Part shown: piece by piece, positions 27,145 to 35,468 of the stretch
Numbering within the stretch: position 1 is the first letter of the stretch
Layout of the letters: every line of letters begins with the position of its first letter
DNA from: Shinella sp.
GTDB lineage: Bacteria > Pseudomonadota > Alphaproteobacteria > Rhizobiales > Rhizobiaceae
Reading direction: 5' to 3'
NCBI GenBank assembly: GCA_003248775.1
Contig: QFQX01000012.1
Coordinates: 1 to 64,000 of the forward strand
Length of the DNA: 64,000 bases
Notes under the pieces: model-generated
What the model was told of the DNA's origin: nothing
Database searches by the model: none
What the model saw: the letters and a program-made list of their open reading frames with translations, nothing else
Translations under genes and position numbers: made by a program

Positions 27145-29667
27145 TTGGGGCAGGTAGCCGAGCAGAACGCTGCGGAGAAGCAGGCTCATGGACGGCTCGC
27201 ACAACCGCTCATGGTTGTAGACGAAAACCGCCCCATCGTCCCCCCGCCAAGACCACGACGCAATGCTGCCCTGCAACTGGCGGGGGGCTTGGCGAGGCTT
27301 TTGCATGCAGGAAGGGCGGCTCTTGAGCGGGAGGAAGCCCATGGTCACCTCTTTCATTTCGTGCCAGTCTTTCTCGGAGCGGGTGCCGTTACATGGTTCA
27401 GCATGGCCGAGCCACCAGGCGCTATCGCCCTCGTCATTATGTTTGGCTTTCTTGCGACGGTCGCGTGGCTCGTTCGATATGGGTGGTCGCTCGTAGCTTA
27501 TGGCGCGTTGGCAACTACGCTTTTTGTCGCGGGGATGATACTTGCCAATGCGGAGGCGTGGCGGGAGGGGACGATCATTCTGGATACGCCGGTCACCACC
27601 GTCGTCTCCGGCATCGTCGAGCGGCGAGAGGCGGGAGCAAGGGGCGAATGGCGATATGTGCTAAGGGTGACGGCGACCAGCGACCCACGGATCCGCCGGC
27701 CACCCGAGCGCGTTTCGATTCTCGCGCGCGGCAAGCACGAGCCTGCCCCGATTGGCGGATATCTTTCCGGCCGGGCGCGCCTTTCCCCACCCTCGGGCCC
27801 CGCCTTGCCGGGCCTCAATGACTTTTCCTTCGCCAGCTATTTCGATGGCGTCGGCGCAGTCGGCTTTTTCTTGGGGGCACCGCAATCGCAGTCGAGGCTC
27901 GGTGGGGGAGGGGCTGAAACATGGTGGTTGCGGTTCGACCGGACGCTGTTCTCGCTGAGGGATGACATTTCAATGCGCATCCGCTCCGTCATTCCGGGGG
28001 ACCCGGGTGCATTTGCGGCCTCCATCATCACCGGTGAACGACGGTCTATGTCGAAAGATGCAACCGAGTCGCTGCGGCTCTCAGGTCTGGCGCACATCAC
28101 CGCCATTTCCGGTCTCAACATGGCCCTGGCCGCAGGCATCTTTTTCGTCGGTCTGCGCAAGCTGCTGAGCCTCCTGCCGGGGCTCTCTCACGCTGTGCCG
28201 ATCAAGAAGCTTGCCGCGGCCGGCGCCCTTCTTGGGGCCTTCGCCTATCTGCTTATCTCCGGATATCAGGTCTCCGCCGTTCGCGCCTTCCTCATGACGG
28301 CTATCATGCTCGTCGCGGTGCTGTTCGATCGGCCGGCAATCAGTCTGAGAAATCTCGCGCTTGCCGCGATCGTCATCGTCGCCGTGACACCTTCGGCGAT
28401 CATGGGGCCCAGCTTCCAGATGTCGTTTGCCGCGACAGCCGCGCTGATTGCCGGTTATGCGGCGTGGCGGGACAGGCCCACGAGAAGACGATGGATCCCT
28501 GAATTCGACTTCCCCGGAGCGACCGCGCTGCGCTGGAGTTGGGGCGTTATTGCCGGCACCATCCTGACTTCGCTGATCGGCGGCCTATCAACGGCGGTTT
28601 TCGCCATCGCCCACTTTCATCGTCTCGCGCCGCACAGTCTCGAGGCCAATCTTGCCGCCATGCCGTTGATTTCTCTGATCATCATGCCGGCCGGGCTCGT
28701 TGCGATGCTGCTGATGCCCTTCGGCCTAGATGCCCCTTTCCTCGTTGCCATGGGCGTCGGTCTGGAGTGGGTGCTGGTCATCGCGCGGGAGGTTTCCGCC
28801 TGGGGCGAGGGTGTCGGGTTTCTGCAGCCGCCGGCATGGTTTCTGCCCGTCGCGTCTCTCGGCCTGTTGTTCCTTACCTTGTTAAGCAGCATCTGGCGGC
28901 ATGTCGGCAGCCTGTTGCTTGTCATCTCTGGCTCGGCGCTGTTCTCAGGCGCAACGGGTGTCGAACGCGCAGACGTGCTGGTTTCAGAAGATGGTCGGTT
29001 GGTCGGCCTGCTTAAGTCGCCCGCGACAGTCGCCACAAACCGCGCTCGCCCGCCATCCTTCATATACGATCAGTGGACTGCGGCCCTGCAATTGAAGACG
29101 CATATCGGTCCCGCTGAAATAGCCGCTCCCGCTCCGCAAAAGGCGGCAGACGGTGGTCGGGTGAAGCGAACGCTAGCCGAGCTCGATGCCTCAGCCGAAC
29201 GCATGCGCAAGGCGCTGGCTGACGTCCAAACCGGCCTTTTCATATGTGAGCCGAAGACCTGGTGCATGGCGAGACTGAGCAATGGTTGGGTCATTGCCTC
29301 GGTCGAAGACGGCGCGCTGGTAGGCAAGGCTTGTGATCTCGCCGATCTGGTGATTTCCGAACGGCGCACGAACTTTCCCGGTTGCCTATCCGGTGCCGTC
29401 CTGATGACTGCCGAAACGCTGAGAAGAAGCGGTGCAATCGAACTTCGCCTTGGCGACCGCGCAACCCGGAAAATTACTGTTGAGGCATCTTTCACCGCCC
29501 CGCCTCGCCCTTGGTCGCAGCATCGATATTACGATTGGCGCAGCGACAAATTTCAGATGGCGTCAACACCACTGACGCCTGCCCACAACAGTCCCGTCGT
29601 GACGGGCGGAGGTGTTCCCGTTTCAGAAAACCAGCCCGAAGCCACAATCAGTGATAACGGCGAATGA
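27145..29667 (+). CDS. comEC: ComEC/Rec2-type DNA uptake membrane protein
   Basis: A large polytopic inner-membrane protein of up to 840 residues related to the ComEC DNA-uptake channel. After an N-terminal membrane pair comes an OB-like DUF4131 region (VVSGIVERREAGARGEWRYVL). The ComEC/Rec2 competence domain follows, with SGLAHITAISGLNMAL and several helices (GALLGAFAYLLISG; VRAFLMTAIMLVAVLF). The C-terminal ~230 residues lack the HxHxDH metal motif of the beta-lactamase-like domain seen in many ComEC proteins. The start is uncertain: TTG 27145 follows GGGGGAG closely, and ATG 27211 is the alternative. It ends convergent with lexA. Natural competence is not implied by this gene alone. Confidence 0.85.
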   Translation: MGQVAEQNAAEKQAHGRLAQPLMVVDENRPIVPPPRPRRNAALQLAGGLARLLHAGRAALEREEAHGHLFHFVPVFLGAGAVTWFSMAEPPGAIALVIMFGFLATVAWLVRYGWSLVAYGALATTLFVAGMILANAEAWREGTIILDTPVTTVVSGIVERREAGARGEWRYVLRVTATSDPRIRRPPERVSILARGKHEPAPIGGYLSGRARLSPPSGPALPGLNDFSFASYFDGVGAVGFFLGAPQSQSRLGGGGAETWWLRFDRTLFSLRDDISMRIRSVIPGDPGAFAASIITGERRSMSKDATESLRLSGLAHITAISGLNMALAAGIFFVGLRKLLSLLPGLSHAVPIKKLAAAGALLGAFAYLLISGYQVSAVRAFLMTAIMLVAVLFDRPAISLRNLALAAIVIVAVTPSAIMGPSFQMSFAATAALIAGYAAWRDRPTRRRWIPEFDFPGATALRWSWGVIAGTILTSLIGGLSTAVFAIAHFHRLAPHSLEANLAAMPLISLIIMPAGLVAMLLMPFGLDAPFLVAMGVGLEWVLVIAREVSAWGEGVGFLQPPAWFLPVASLGLLFLTLLSSIWRHVGSLLLVISGSALFSGATGVERADVLVSEDGRLVGLLKSPATVATNRARPPSFIYDQWTAALQLKTHIGPAEIAAPAPQKAADGGRVKRTLAELDASAERMRKALADVQTGLFICEPKTWCMARLSNGWVIASVEDGALVGKACDLADLVISERRTNFPGCLSGAVLMTAETLRRSGAIELRLGDRATRKITVEASFTAPPRPWSQHRYYDWRSDKFQMASTPLTPAHNSPVVTGGGVPVSENQPEATISDNGE

Positions 29668-30358
29668 GCCCGACGAGTTTGCCCTGAACCTTCACGCGGT
29701 CGGGTCCGAAGATGCGCGTCTCATAGGCCGGATTGGCGGCTTCAAGTGCAATCGATGCGCCGCGTCGACGGAAGCGCTTCAATGTTGCTTCTTCGTCGTC
29801 CACCAGTGCGACGACGATGTCTCCGGGGCTCGCCGTCGACGTGTTGCGGATAATGACCGTATCGCCATCGAGAATGCCGGCGTCGATCATCGAGTCGCCC
29901 TTGACCTCGAGCGCGTAATGTTCGCCCGAACCCAACATTTCCGCCGGAACGGTGATGTCGTGCGTATTGTTCTGGATTGCCGAGATCGGCACACCGGCGG
30001 CGATGCGGCCCATGACCGGAACGTTGACGGAATTGGTGTTTTCCGCAACCGGCTTGGGCGGGCTGACAGGCTGCGGCTTGCCGAGGCTTCCCTCGATGAC
30101 GCTTGGCGAAAAACCGCGACGCGTCTGGAGGCTCGGCGTATAGGCTTCCGGCAGCTTGATGACCTCAAGCGCGCGGGCGCGGTTGGGCAGGCGACGAATG
30201 AAGCCACGCTCTTCCAGTGCCGTAATCAGACGGTGGATGCCGGACTTGGAGGCAAGATCGAGCGCATCCTTCATCTCGTCGAATGAGGGGGGCACGCCCG
30301 ATTCTTTCATCCGCTCGTGAATGAACAGAAGCAGTTCCTGTTGCTTGCGCGTCAGCAT
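29648..30358 (-). CDS. lexA: LexA repressor (SOS regulator)
   Basis: The SOS repressor, a self-cleaving dimer. It is 236 residues. The N-terminal winged helix-turn-helix runs over residues 1-65 (MLTRKQQELLLFIHERMKESG). The cleavage site is Ala121-Gly122 in RIAAGVP, and the Ser156/Lys194 dyad lies in KGDSMID and EATLKRF. The longer frame upstream would run through its own operator, so ATG 30358 is right. An alphaproteobacterial LexA box lies about 50 bases upstream, indicating autoregulation. The 3' end overlaps the convergent comEC end by 20 bases. Confidence 0.96.
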   Translation of the reverse strand: MLTRKQQELLLFIHERMKESGVPPSFDEMKDALDLASKSGIHRLITALEERGFIRRLPNRARALEVIKLPEAYTPSLQTRRGFSPSVIEGSLGKPQPVSPPKPVAENTNSVNVPVMGRIAAGVPISAIQNNTHDITVPAEMLGSGEHYALEVKGDSMIDAGILDGDTVIIRNTSTASPGDIVVALVDDEEATLKRFRRRGASIALEAANPAYETRIFGPDRVKVQGKLVGLIRRYH

Positions 30359-30404
30359 GTTGCGGTGCCCCGAGTGTGAAACAAATCCAGAACAGACACT
30401 ATCT

Positions 30405-30419
30405 GTTCCATTTGTGTTC
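30405..30419 (-). promoter_or_regulatory. LexA operator (alphaproteobacterial SOS box)
   Basis: GTTCCATTTGTGTTC matches the GTTC-N7-GTTC direct-repeat box known for LexA of alphaproteobacteria. It lies 47-61 bases upstream of the lexA start codon, where it would overlap the promoter and give autorepression. The same region is the leader of the divergent VOC gene, which might also be affected. Confidence 0.85.
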
Positions 30420-30573
30420 TGCAAGTGCCTAAATTTCCGTGAAGGGCCGATCAATGATCGTCATTTTCCTTTCGTCGCCTGTCGAGGGGGCTGCCGGTCC
30501 TGCCTGCTTGCCAATCGGTATCAAAAGGCTAAAACCTGCGCCCATCACAACGGCGAGCGAAAGGGCTCCGATT

Positions 30574-31467
30574 ATGTCCGATCATCAAGAGAGCCTGCGC
30601 GCGCTCGATCATGTCGTCTTGCCCGTCGTGGCGCTGGATGAGGCTCGTGTGCGGCTTGCAAGCCTGGGGTTCACCGTAGCTGCCGATGCCCGCCACCCAT
30701 TCGGGACGGAAAACGCCTGCGTGTTCTTCTCCGATGACACTTATCTGGAACCTCTGGGGGTTGCGAGCCGGGAAGAGTGCGAGGCGGCGGCCCGCGCTGG
30801 AAACGTATTCGTTGCGCGCGATCAGGCGTTTCGTTTTCGTCGGGGAGAAGGTGCTTCGGCGATTGTCGTCAAGAGCCTGGACGCGACCGCTGACCACGCA
30901 AGGTTCGGCGCTGCGGGGTTTTCGGCGGGCGACATGCTGTATTTCGAACGCCCGATGAAGCTGCCGGATGGTACTGAAACGACCGCCGGTTTCCGTCTGG
31001 CCTTCGCGAGCGATCTCCGTGCGCCGGATTTCTTTCTGTTTGCCTGCCAGCGGGTCAACGCTCTTCCTGCCAATCGGGGCAGTCTGGAGCGTCATGACAA
31101 CGGCGTGCTCGGCATTTCCGCCGTGGTCCTGGGCGAGGAGAACCCCTCCGATTTTCAGTACCTCCTTGAAACCGTGTTCGGTCAACGCGAAATAGAGGCG
31201 CATTCGTTCGGCATTAGCCTGCAGTCGGCCAATGTTCGCATCGAGGCGCTGACGTCTGCGGGGTTGAGCGGCTATTACAGCATTGCTTCTGGCCCGCACG
31301 GGCGGGGACTGGATGCCGTAGCAGTCGTCTTCCGTGTCGGTGATATCGGCGTGACAGAGCGACTGCTCGCTGATAGGGGCATCGCATTCGCGCGCCATGG
31401 GGCGCGGCTCGTCGTGCCTCCGGCTGCGGGGCAGGGTGTTTCTTTTGTTTTCGAGGGTATCGCATGA
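30574..31467 (+). CDS. VOC superfamily (glyoxalase-like domain) protein
   Basis: About 297 residues. It opens with ALDHVVLPVVALDEARVRLASLGFTVAADARHPFGTENACVFF, quoted here only for its core DHVVLPV and LGFTV, the start of a vicinal-oxygen-chelate fold. A second half (HDNGVLGISAVVLGEENPSDFQYLLE) repeats the fold, and a third short unit follows, as in the Glyoxalase_3-type family. The enzyme type is not clear. ATG 30574 is the sensible start; the longer frame is not protein-like. Its TGA overlaps the kdsA ATG by four bases (ATGA), so it is coupled to kdsA translation. A role near KDO/LPS synthesis is only an inference from position. Confidence 0.75.
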   Translation: MSDHQESLRALDHVVLPVVALDEARVRLASLGFTVAADARHPFGTENACVFFSDDTYLEPLGVASREECEAAARAGNVFVARDQAFRFRRGEGASAIVVKSLDATADHARFGAAGFSAGDMLYFERPMKLPDGTETTAGFRLAFASDLRAPDFFLFACQRVNALPANRGSLERHDNGVLGISAVVLGEENPSDFQYLLETVFGQREIEAHSFGISLQSANVRIEALTSAGLSGYYSIASGPHGRGLDAVAVVFRVGDIGVTERLLADRGIAFARHGARLVVPPAAGQGVSFVFEGIA

Positions 31468-32312
31468 GCAATTCCACCAATTCCGAAGTCTTCGTGGGCG
31501 AGGGCGATAACCGTGTGCTTTTCTCCAATAGCGCCCGCTTCGCGCTGATCGCCGGTCCCTGCCAGATGGAGAGCCGCGATCACGCCTTCATGATCGCCGG
31601 CGTCCTCAAGGAACTTTGCGACCGCCTCGGCCTTGGCCTCGTCTACAAGTCGTCCTTCGACAAGGCGAACCGCACCTCCCTTTCGGGCAAGCGCGGCATC
31701 GGCCTTGAAAAGGCGCTTGAAGTCTTTGCCGACCTGAAGAAGGAATACGGTTTCCCCGTCATCACCGACATCCACACGGAAGAGCAGTGCACGGCAGTCG
31801 CGCCCGTGGTCGACATGCTGCAGATTCCGGCCTTTCTCTGCCGCCAGACGGATCTGCTGGTTGCCGCCGCAAAGACCGGTCGTGTCATCAACGTCAAGAA
31901 GGGGCAATTCCTTGCTCCCTGGGACATGAAGAATGTCCTTAACAAGATAACCACCAGCGGAAATCCGAATGTTCTGCTGTGCGAGCGTGGCGCTTCCTTC
32001 GGCTACAACACGCTGGTTTCCGATATGCGCTCGCTGCCGATCATGGCGGAAACCGGGGCGCCCGTGGTCTTTGACGCCACCCATTCTGTGCAGCAGCCGG
32101 GCGGGCAGGGCGGTTCGACCGGCGGCGACCGCCGTTTCGTCGAGACCCTGGCGCGCGCTGCAATCGCCGTCGGCATCGCCGGGCTCTTCGTCGAGACTCA
32201 CGAGGATCCGGATAACGCTCCGTCCGACGGACCGAACATGGTCCGGCTGGACGACATGCCGAGGCTTCTGGAGAAGCTCCTCGCGTTCGACGCGATTGCC
32301 AAGAGCAACTGA
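31464..32312 (+). CDS. kdsA: 3-deoxy-8-phosphooctulonate synthase (KDO-8-P synthase)
   Basis: Condenses arabinose 5-phosphate with phosphoenolpyruvate to KDO 8-phosphate for the inner core of lipopolysaccharide. It is 282 residues. The family pattern is plain: AGPCQMESRDHA, VYKSSFDKANRTS, VITDIHTEEQC, the PEP-binding INVKKGQFLAPWDMKN, and FDATHSVQQPGG. It is coupled to the VOC gene upstream and followed by a hairpin terminator before eno. Confidence 0.97.
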   Translation: MSNSTNSEVFVGEGDNRVLFSNSARFALIAGPCQMESRDHAFMIAGVLKELCDRLGLGLVYKSSFDKANRTSLSGKRGIGLEKALEVFADLKKEYGFPVITDIHTEEQCTAVAPVVDMLQIPAFLCRQTDLLVAAAKTGRVINVKKGQFLAPWDMKNVLNKITTSGNPNVLLCERGASFGYNTLVSDMRSLPIMAETGAPVVFDATHSVQQPGGQGGSTGGDRRFVETLARAAIAVGIAGLFVETHEDPDNAPSDGPNMVRLDDMPRLLEKLLAFDAIAKSN

Positions 32313-32339
32313 CGCTCTTCCACCTGTCAGATGATGATG

Positions 32340-32366
32340 CGCCGGCCCCGAAAGCGGCCGGCGTTT
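32340..32366 (+). terminator. hairpin terminator after kdsA
   Basis: CGCCGGCC (32340-32347) pairs with GGCCGGCG (32356-32363) around an eight-base loop, then TTTCCC. The U-tract is short, so it may be partly efficient. It separates kdsA from eno. Confidence 0.7.
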
Positions 32367-32520
32367 CCCATTTTCTGCCCCGTTTACCTTTTCCTTCTTT
32401 CGCGACCTTTCCGGACACCTCGTTGGGTGCGATGTCATATGCTTGCCATTGTATTTTCCCTTGCTTCGATTAAGAGAAGGCCGTCCTCTTCTCTCGACTA
32501 AGAGCCATCAGGGAGCCAAC

Positions 32521-33795
32521 ATGACCGCCATTACCGACATCATCGGCCGCGAAATTCTCGACAGCCGTGGCAATCCGACCGTAGAGGTCGACGTCTATCT
32601 CGAGGACGGCAGCATGGGCCGCGCGGCGGTTCCGTCGGGTGCTTCTACCGGCGCGCATGAAGCCGTTGAACTGCGTGACGGCGGCAGCCGCTACCTGGGC
32701 AAGGGCGTCGAGAAGGCAGTCGATGCCGTCAATACCGAAATCTTCGATGCAATCGGCGGTCTCGATGCAGAAAACCAGATCCAACTCGACCGGATCATGA
32801 TCGAACTCGACGGTACGCCAAACAAGTCGCGCCTCGGTGCAAACGCCATTCTCGGCGTCTCGCTCGCCATTGCCAAGGCTGCTGCCGAATCCTCCGGCCT
32901 GCCGCTTTATCGTTATGTCGGTGGTCCGAACGCTCATGTTCTCCCGGTTCCGATGATGAACATCATCAATGGCGGCGCGCATGCCGACAACCCGATCGAC
33001 TTCCAGGAATTCATGATCATGCCGGTCGGTGCGGACAACATCCGCGACGCCGTCCGTATGGGCTCGGAAGTCTTCCACACCCTGAAGAAGGAACTCGCTG
33101 CCCAGGGTCACAACACCAACGTCGGCGACGAAGGCGGCTTTGCTCCGGGTCTAGAAAGTGCGCCTGCTGCTCTCGACTTCATCATGAAGTCGATCGAAAA
33201 GGCCGGCTACCGTCCGGGCGAGGACATGTTCCTGGCACTCGACTGCGCCTCCACCGAATTCTTCAAGGACGGCAAGTACGTTCTGGAAGGCGAAGGTCGC
33301 ACGCTCGAGCCGGAAGCCATGGCCGACTATCTCGCCGAGCTTGCCGCCAAGTACCCGATCATCTCGATCGAGGACGGCATGGCCGAAGACGACTGGGCTG
33401 GCTGGAAGGCCCTGACCGACAAGATCGGCTCCAAGGTTCAGCTGGTCGGCGACGACCTGTTCGTCACCAACTCGGCCCGCCTGCGCGATGGTATCAAGAT
33501 GGGCGTTGCCAACTCGATCCTCGTCAAGGTCAACCAGATCGGCTCGCTCTCCGAAACCCTCGATGCCGTAGAGACCGCTCATAAGGCTCGCTACACCGCC
33601 GTCATGTCGCACCGCTCCGGAGAAACCGAGGATTCGACGATTGCCGACCTCGCCGTCGCCACCAACTGCGGTCAGATCAAGACCGGCTCGCTGGCCCGTT
33701 CGGACCGGCTCGCAAAGTACAACCAGCTGATCCGTATCGAGGAAGCCCTTGGCCCGCAGGCCACCTATGCCGGCACCTCCATCCTGCGCGGCTGA
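32521..33795 (+). CDS. eno: enolase
   Basis: Converts 2-phosphoglycerate to phosphoenolpyruvate; bacterial enolases also join the degradosome. It is 424 residues. Visible features are REILDSRGNPTVEVDV at the start, SGASTGAHEAVELRDG (mobile loop), the metal ligands in FLALDCASTEFF, SIEDGMAEDDW and LVGDDLFVTN, and the signature ILVKVNQIGSLSE, then SHRSGETED. ATG 32521 gives the standard N-terminus, and GGGAGC lies just upstream. A strong terminator follows. Confidence 0.97.
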   Translation: MTAITDIIGREILDSRGNPTVEVDVYLEDGSMGRAAVPSGASTGAHEAVELRDGGSRYLGKGVEKAVDAVNTEIFDAIGGLDAENQIQLDRIMIELDGTPNKSRLGANAILGVSLAIAKAAAESSGLPLYRYVGGPNAHVLPVPMMNIINGGAHADNPIDFQEFMIMPVGADNIRDAVRMGSEVFHTLKKELAAQGHNTNVGDEGGFAPGLESAPAALDFIMKSIEKAGYRPGEDMFLALDCASTEFFKDGKYVLEGEGRTLEPEAMADYLAELAAKYPIISIEDGMAEDDWAGWKALTDKIGSKVQLVGDDLFVTNSARLRDGIKMGVANSILVKVNQIGSLSETLDAVETAHKARYTAVMSHRSGETEDSTIADLAVATNCGQIKTGSLARSDRLAKYNQLIRIEEALGPQATYAGTSILRG

Positions 33796-33818
33796 TTTTT
33801 CCGATTGCGGCATTTTCG

Positions 33819-33850
33819 GCCCGCGCCCTGAAAAGGGGCGCGGGCTTTTT
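33819..33850 (+). terminator. intrinsic terminator after eno
   Basis: GCCCGCGCCC (33819-33828) pairs with GGGCGCGGGC (33836-33845) around a seven-base loop and is followed by TTTTT. It is a strong Rho-independent terminator 24 bases after the enolase stop. Confidence 0.92.
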
Positions 33851-33936
33851 CGTTTGCCGACGCTCTCGGTCAACGAACGGTTAAGCTCTGAACGCTAATC
33901 TGAATGAACTGTTTTGCGTTTCAGGACATCGTGCAT

Positions 33937-34254
33937 ATGTGGACCAGGCATCACAAAAAAAGAAAATTCGGACGCCTCGTTCTTCCCGCTGTTACTGTCG
34001 CCTTTCTTTCCTACTTCGGCTATCATTCTGTGCATGGCGATTTCGGTCTGCGTGCGGCGCAGGAATTCGAGCGGCAGCGTGTGGTTCGCAGCGGTGAACT
34101 CGCGCGCCTCGTGGCTCAGCGCAAGCAGCTTGAGCGTCAAGTTGAGCTGATGAGCGACGGCTCGTTGGAGCGTGACATGATCGATGAAAAGGCGCGTTAC
34201 CAGCTGAATATGTCCAGGCCCGACGAAATTGTGATTTTCAACAAGGCCTTGTGA
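33937..34254 (+). CDS. FtsB/DivIC-type septum formation initiator protein
   Basis: A small bitopic division protein of about 105 residues. A basic N-terminus (WTRHHKKRKFG) precedes one membrane helix (LVLPAVTVAFLSYFGYHSV), then a periplasmic coiled coil (FERQRVVRSGELARLVAQRKQLERQVELM) and a short C-terminal segment with RYQLNMSRPDEIVIF, the usual FtsB ending. It should act with FtsL and FtsQ in the divisome. ATG 33937 gives the characteristic basic start; the frame extends 11 codons more. Its position between eno and pdhA is common in rhizobia. Confidence 0.88.
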   Translation: MWTRHHKKRKFGRLVLPAVTVAFLSYFGYHSVHGDFGLRAAQEFERQRVVRSGELARLVAQRKQLERQVELMSDGSLERDMIDEKARYQLNMSRPDEIVIFNKAL

Positions 34255-34402
34255 TTAACCGAAATCAGGTTAATTGAAGATTTCGTAAAAAAATCATATG
34301 TTTACGTAGAATGTTAGGCATGCAATTCTAGCATTGCGGTTGAGCTCATTCTTGCTTATTCTGCGGCCAACCAAATTCGACCATAACGCAAGGGAGGGAT
34401 GA

Positions 34403-35449
34403 ATGGCGCCGCGCAAATCCGCGACTGCTACCAGCCGCAAAACTACGGCCAAGCCTGCGAAGAAGGATTTCACCGAAGGAGCGATCAGCGAATTCGACCG
34501 CGATACGGAGCTTAAGGCCTATCGCGAAATGCTTCTTATCCGCCGCTTCGAGGAAAAGGCCGGCCAGCTTTACGGCATGGGCTTCATTGGCGGTTTCTGT
34601 CACCTTTATATCGGTCAGGAAGCTGTCGTCGTCGGCATGCAGATGGCGTTGAAGGATGGCGATCAGGTCATCACCGGTTATCGTGACCACGGCCACATGC
34701 TGGCCTGCGGCATGAGCGCCCGTGGCGTCATGGCCGAGCTGACCGGTCGTCGCGGCGGCTTGTCGAAAGGCAAGGGCGGCTCGATGCACATGTTTTCCAA
34801 GGAGAAGAACTTCTACGGCGGTCACGGCATCGTTGGTGCGCAGGTCTCTCTCGGCACAGGTCTTGCTTTCGCCAACAGCTATCGCGACAACGGTCTCGTC
34901 TCTGTCGCCTACTTCGGTGACGGCGCCGCCAACCAGGGTCAGGTCTACGAGAGCTTCAACATGGCCGAGCTCTGGAAGCTTCCGGTCATCTACGTGATCG
35001 AGAACAACCGTTACGCCATGGGTACGGCCGTTTCGCGCGCTTCCGCCCAGACGAACTTCTCTCAGCGCGGTGTCTCCTTCAATATTCCCGGCATTCAGGT
35101 CGACGGCATGGATGTCCGCGCGGTTCGCGCCGCGGGCGAGCAGGCTGCCGAATATTGCCGCACCGGCAAGGGACCGGTCATCCTCGAAATGATGACCTAT
35201 CGCTACCGCGGTCACTCGATGTCCGACCCGGCGAAGTATCGCTCTAAGGATGAAGTGCAGAAGATGCGTTCCGAGCACGATCCGATCGAGCAGGTTCGCA
35301 ACCGCCTGCTGGAAAAGGGCTGGGCCAGCGAAGACGAGCTGAAGCAGATCGACAAGGACGTCCGCGACATCGTTGCCGACAGCGCCGATTTCGCCCAGGC
35401 CGATCCGGAGCCGGATGTATCCGAGCTCTACACCGATATCCTGTTGTAA
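34403..35449 (+). CDS. pdhA: pyruvate dehydrogenase E1 component, alpha subunit
   Basis: With PdhB it forms the thiamine-diphosphate E1 enzyme that decarboxylates pyruvate and acetylates lipoyl groups. It is 348 residues. A Lys/Ala-rich N-terminal extension (about 30 residues) precedes the E1-alpha domain. The ThDP motif GDGAANQGQVYESFNMAELW starts near residue 173 and ends in IENN. The regulatory-loop-like YRGHSMSDPAKYR is also present. It opens a pdhA-pdhB-pdhC operon; AGGGAGG lies eight bases upstream of the ATG. Confidence 0.96.
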   Translation: MAPRKSATATSRKTTAKPAKKDFTEGAISEFDRDTELKAYREMLLIRRFEEKAGQLYGMGFIGGFCHLYIGQEAVVVGMQMALKDGDQVITGYRDHGHMLACGMSARGVMAELTGRRGGLSKGKGGSMHMFSKEKNFYGGHGIVGAQVSLGTGLAFANSYRDNGLVSVAYFGDGAANQGQVYESFNMAELWKLPVIYVIENNRYAMGTAVSRASAQTNFSQRGVSFNIPGIQVDGMDVRAVRAAGEQAAEYCRTGKGPVILEMMTYRYRGHSMSDPAKYRSKDEVQKMRSEHDPIEQVRNRLLEKGWASEDELKQIDKDVRDIVADSADFAQADPEPDVSELYTDILL

Positions 35450-35468
35450 GTTGGGGGAGGGTAAACCC

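Noticed and set aside
34254..34274. TTAACC...GGTTAA considered as a CtrA-type binding site before pdhA
   Set aside because: The two TTAA halves are 11 bases apart rather than 7. It is better seen as a small inverted repeat at the ftsB stop.
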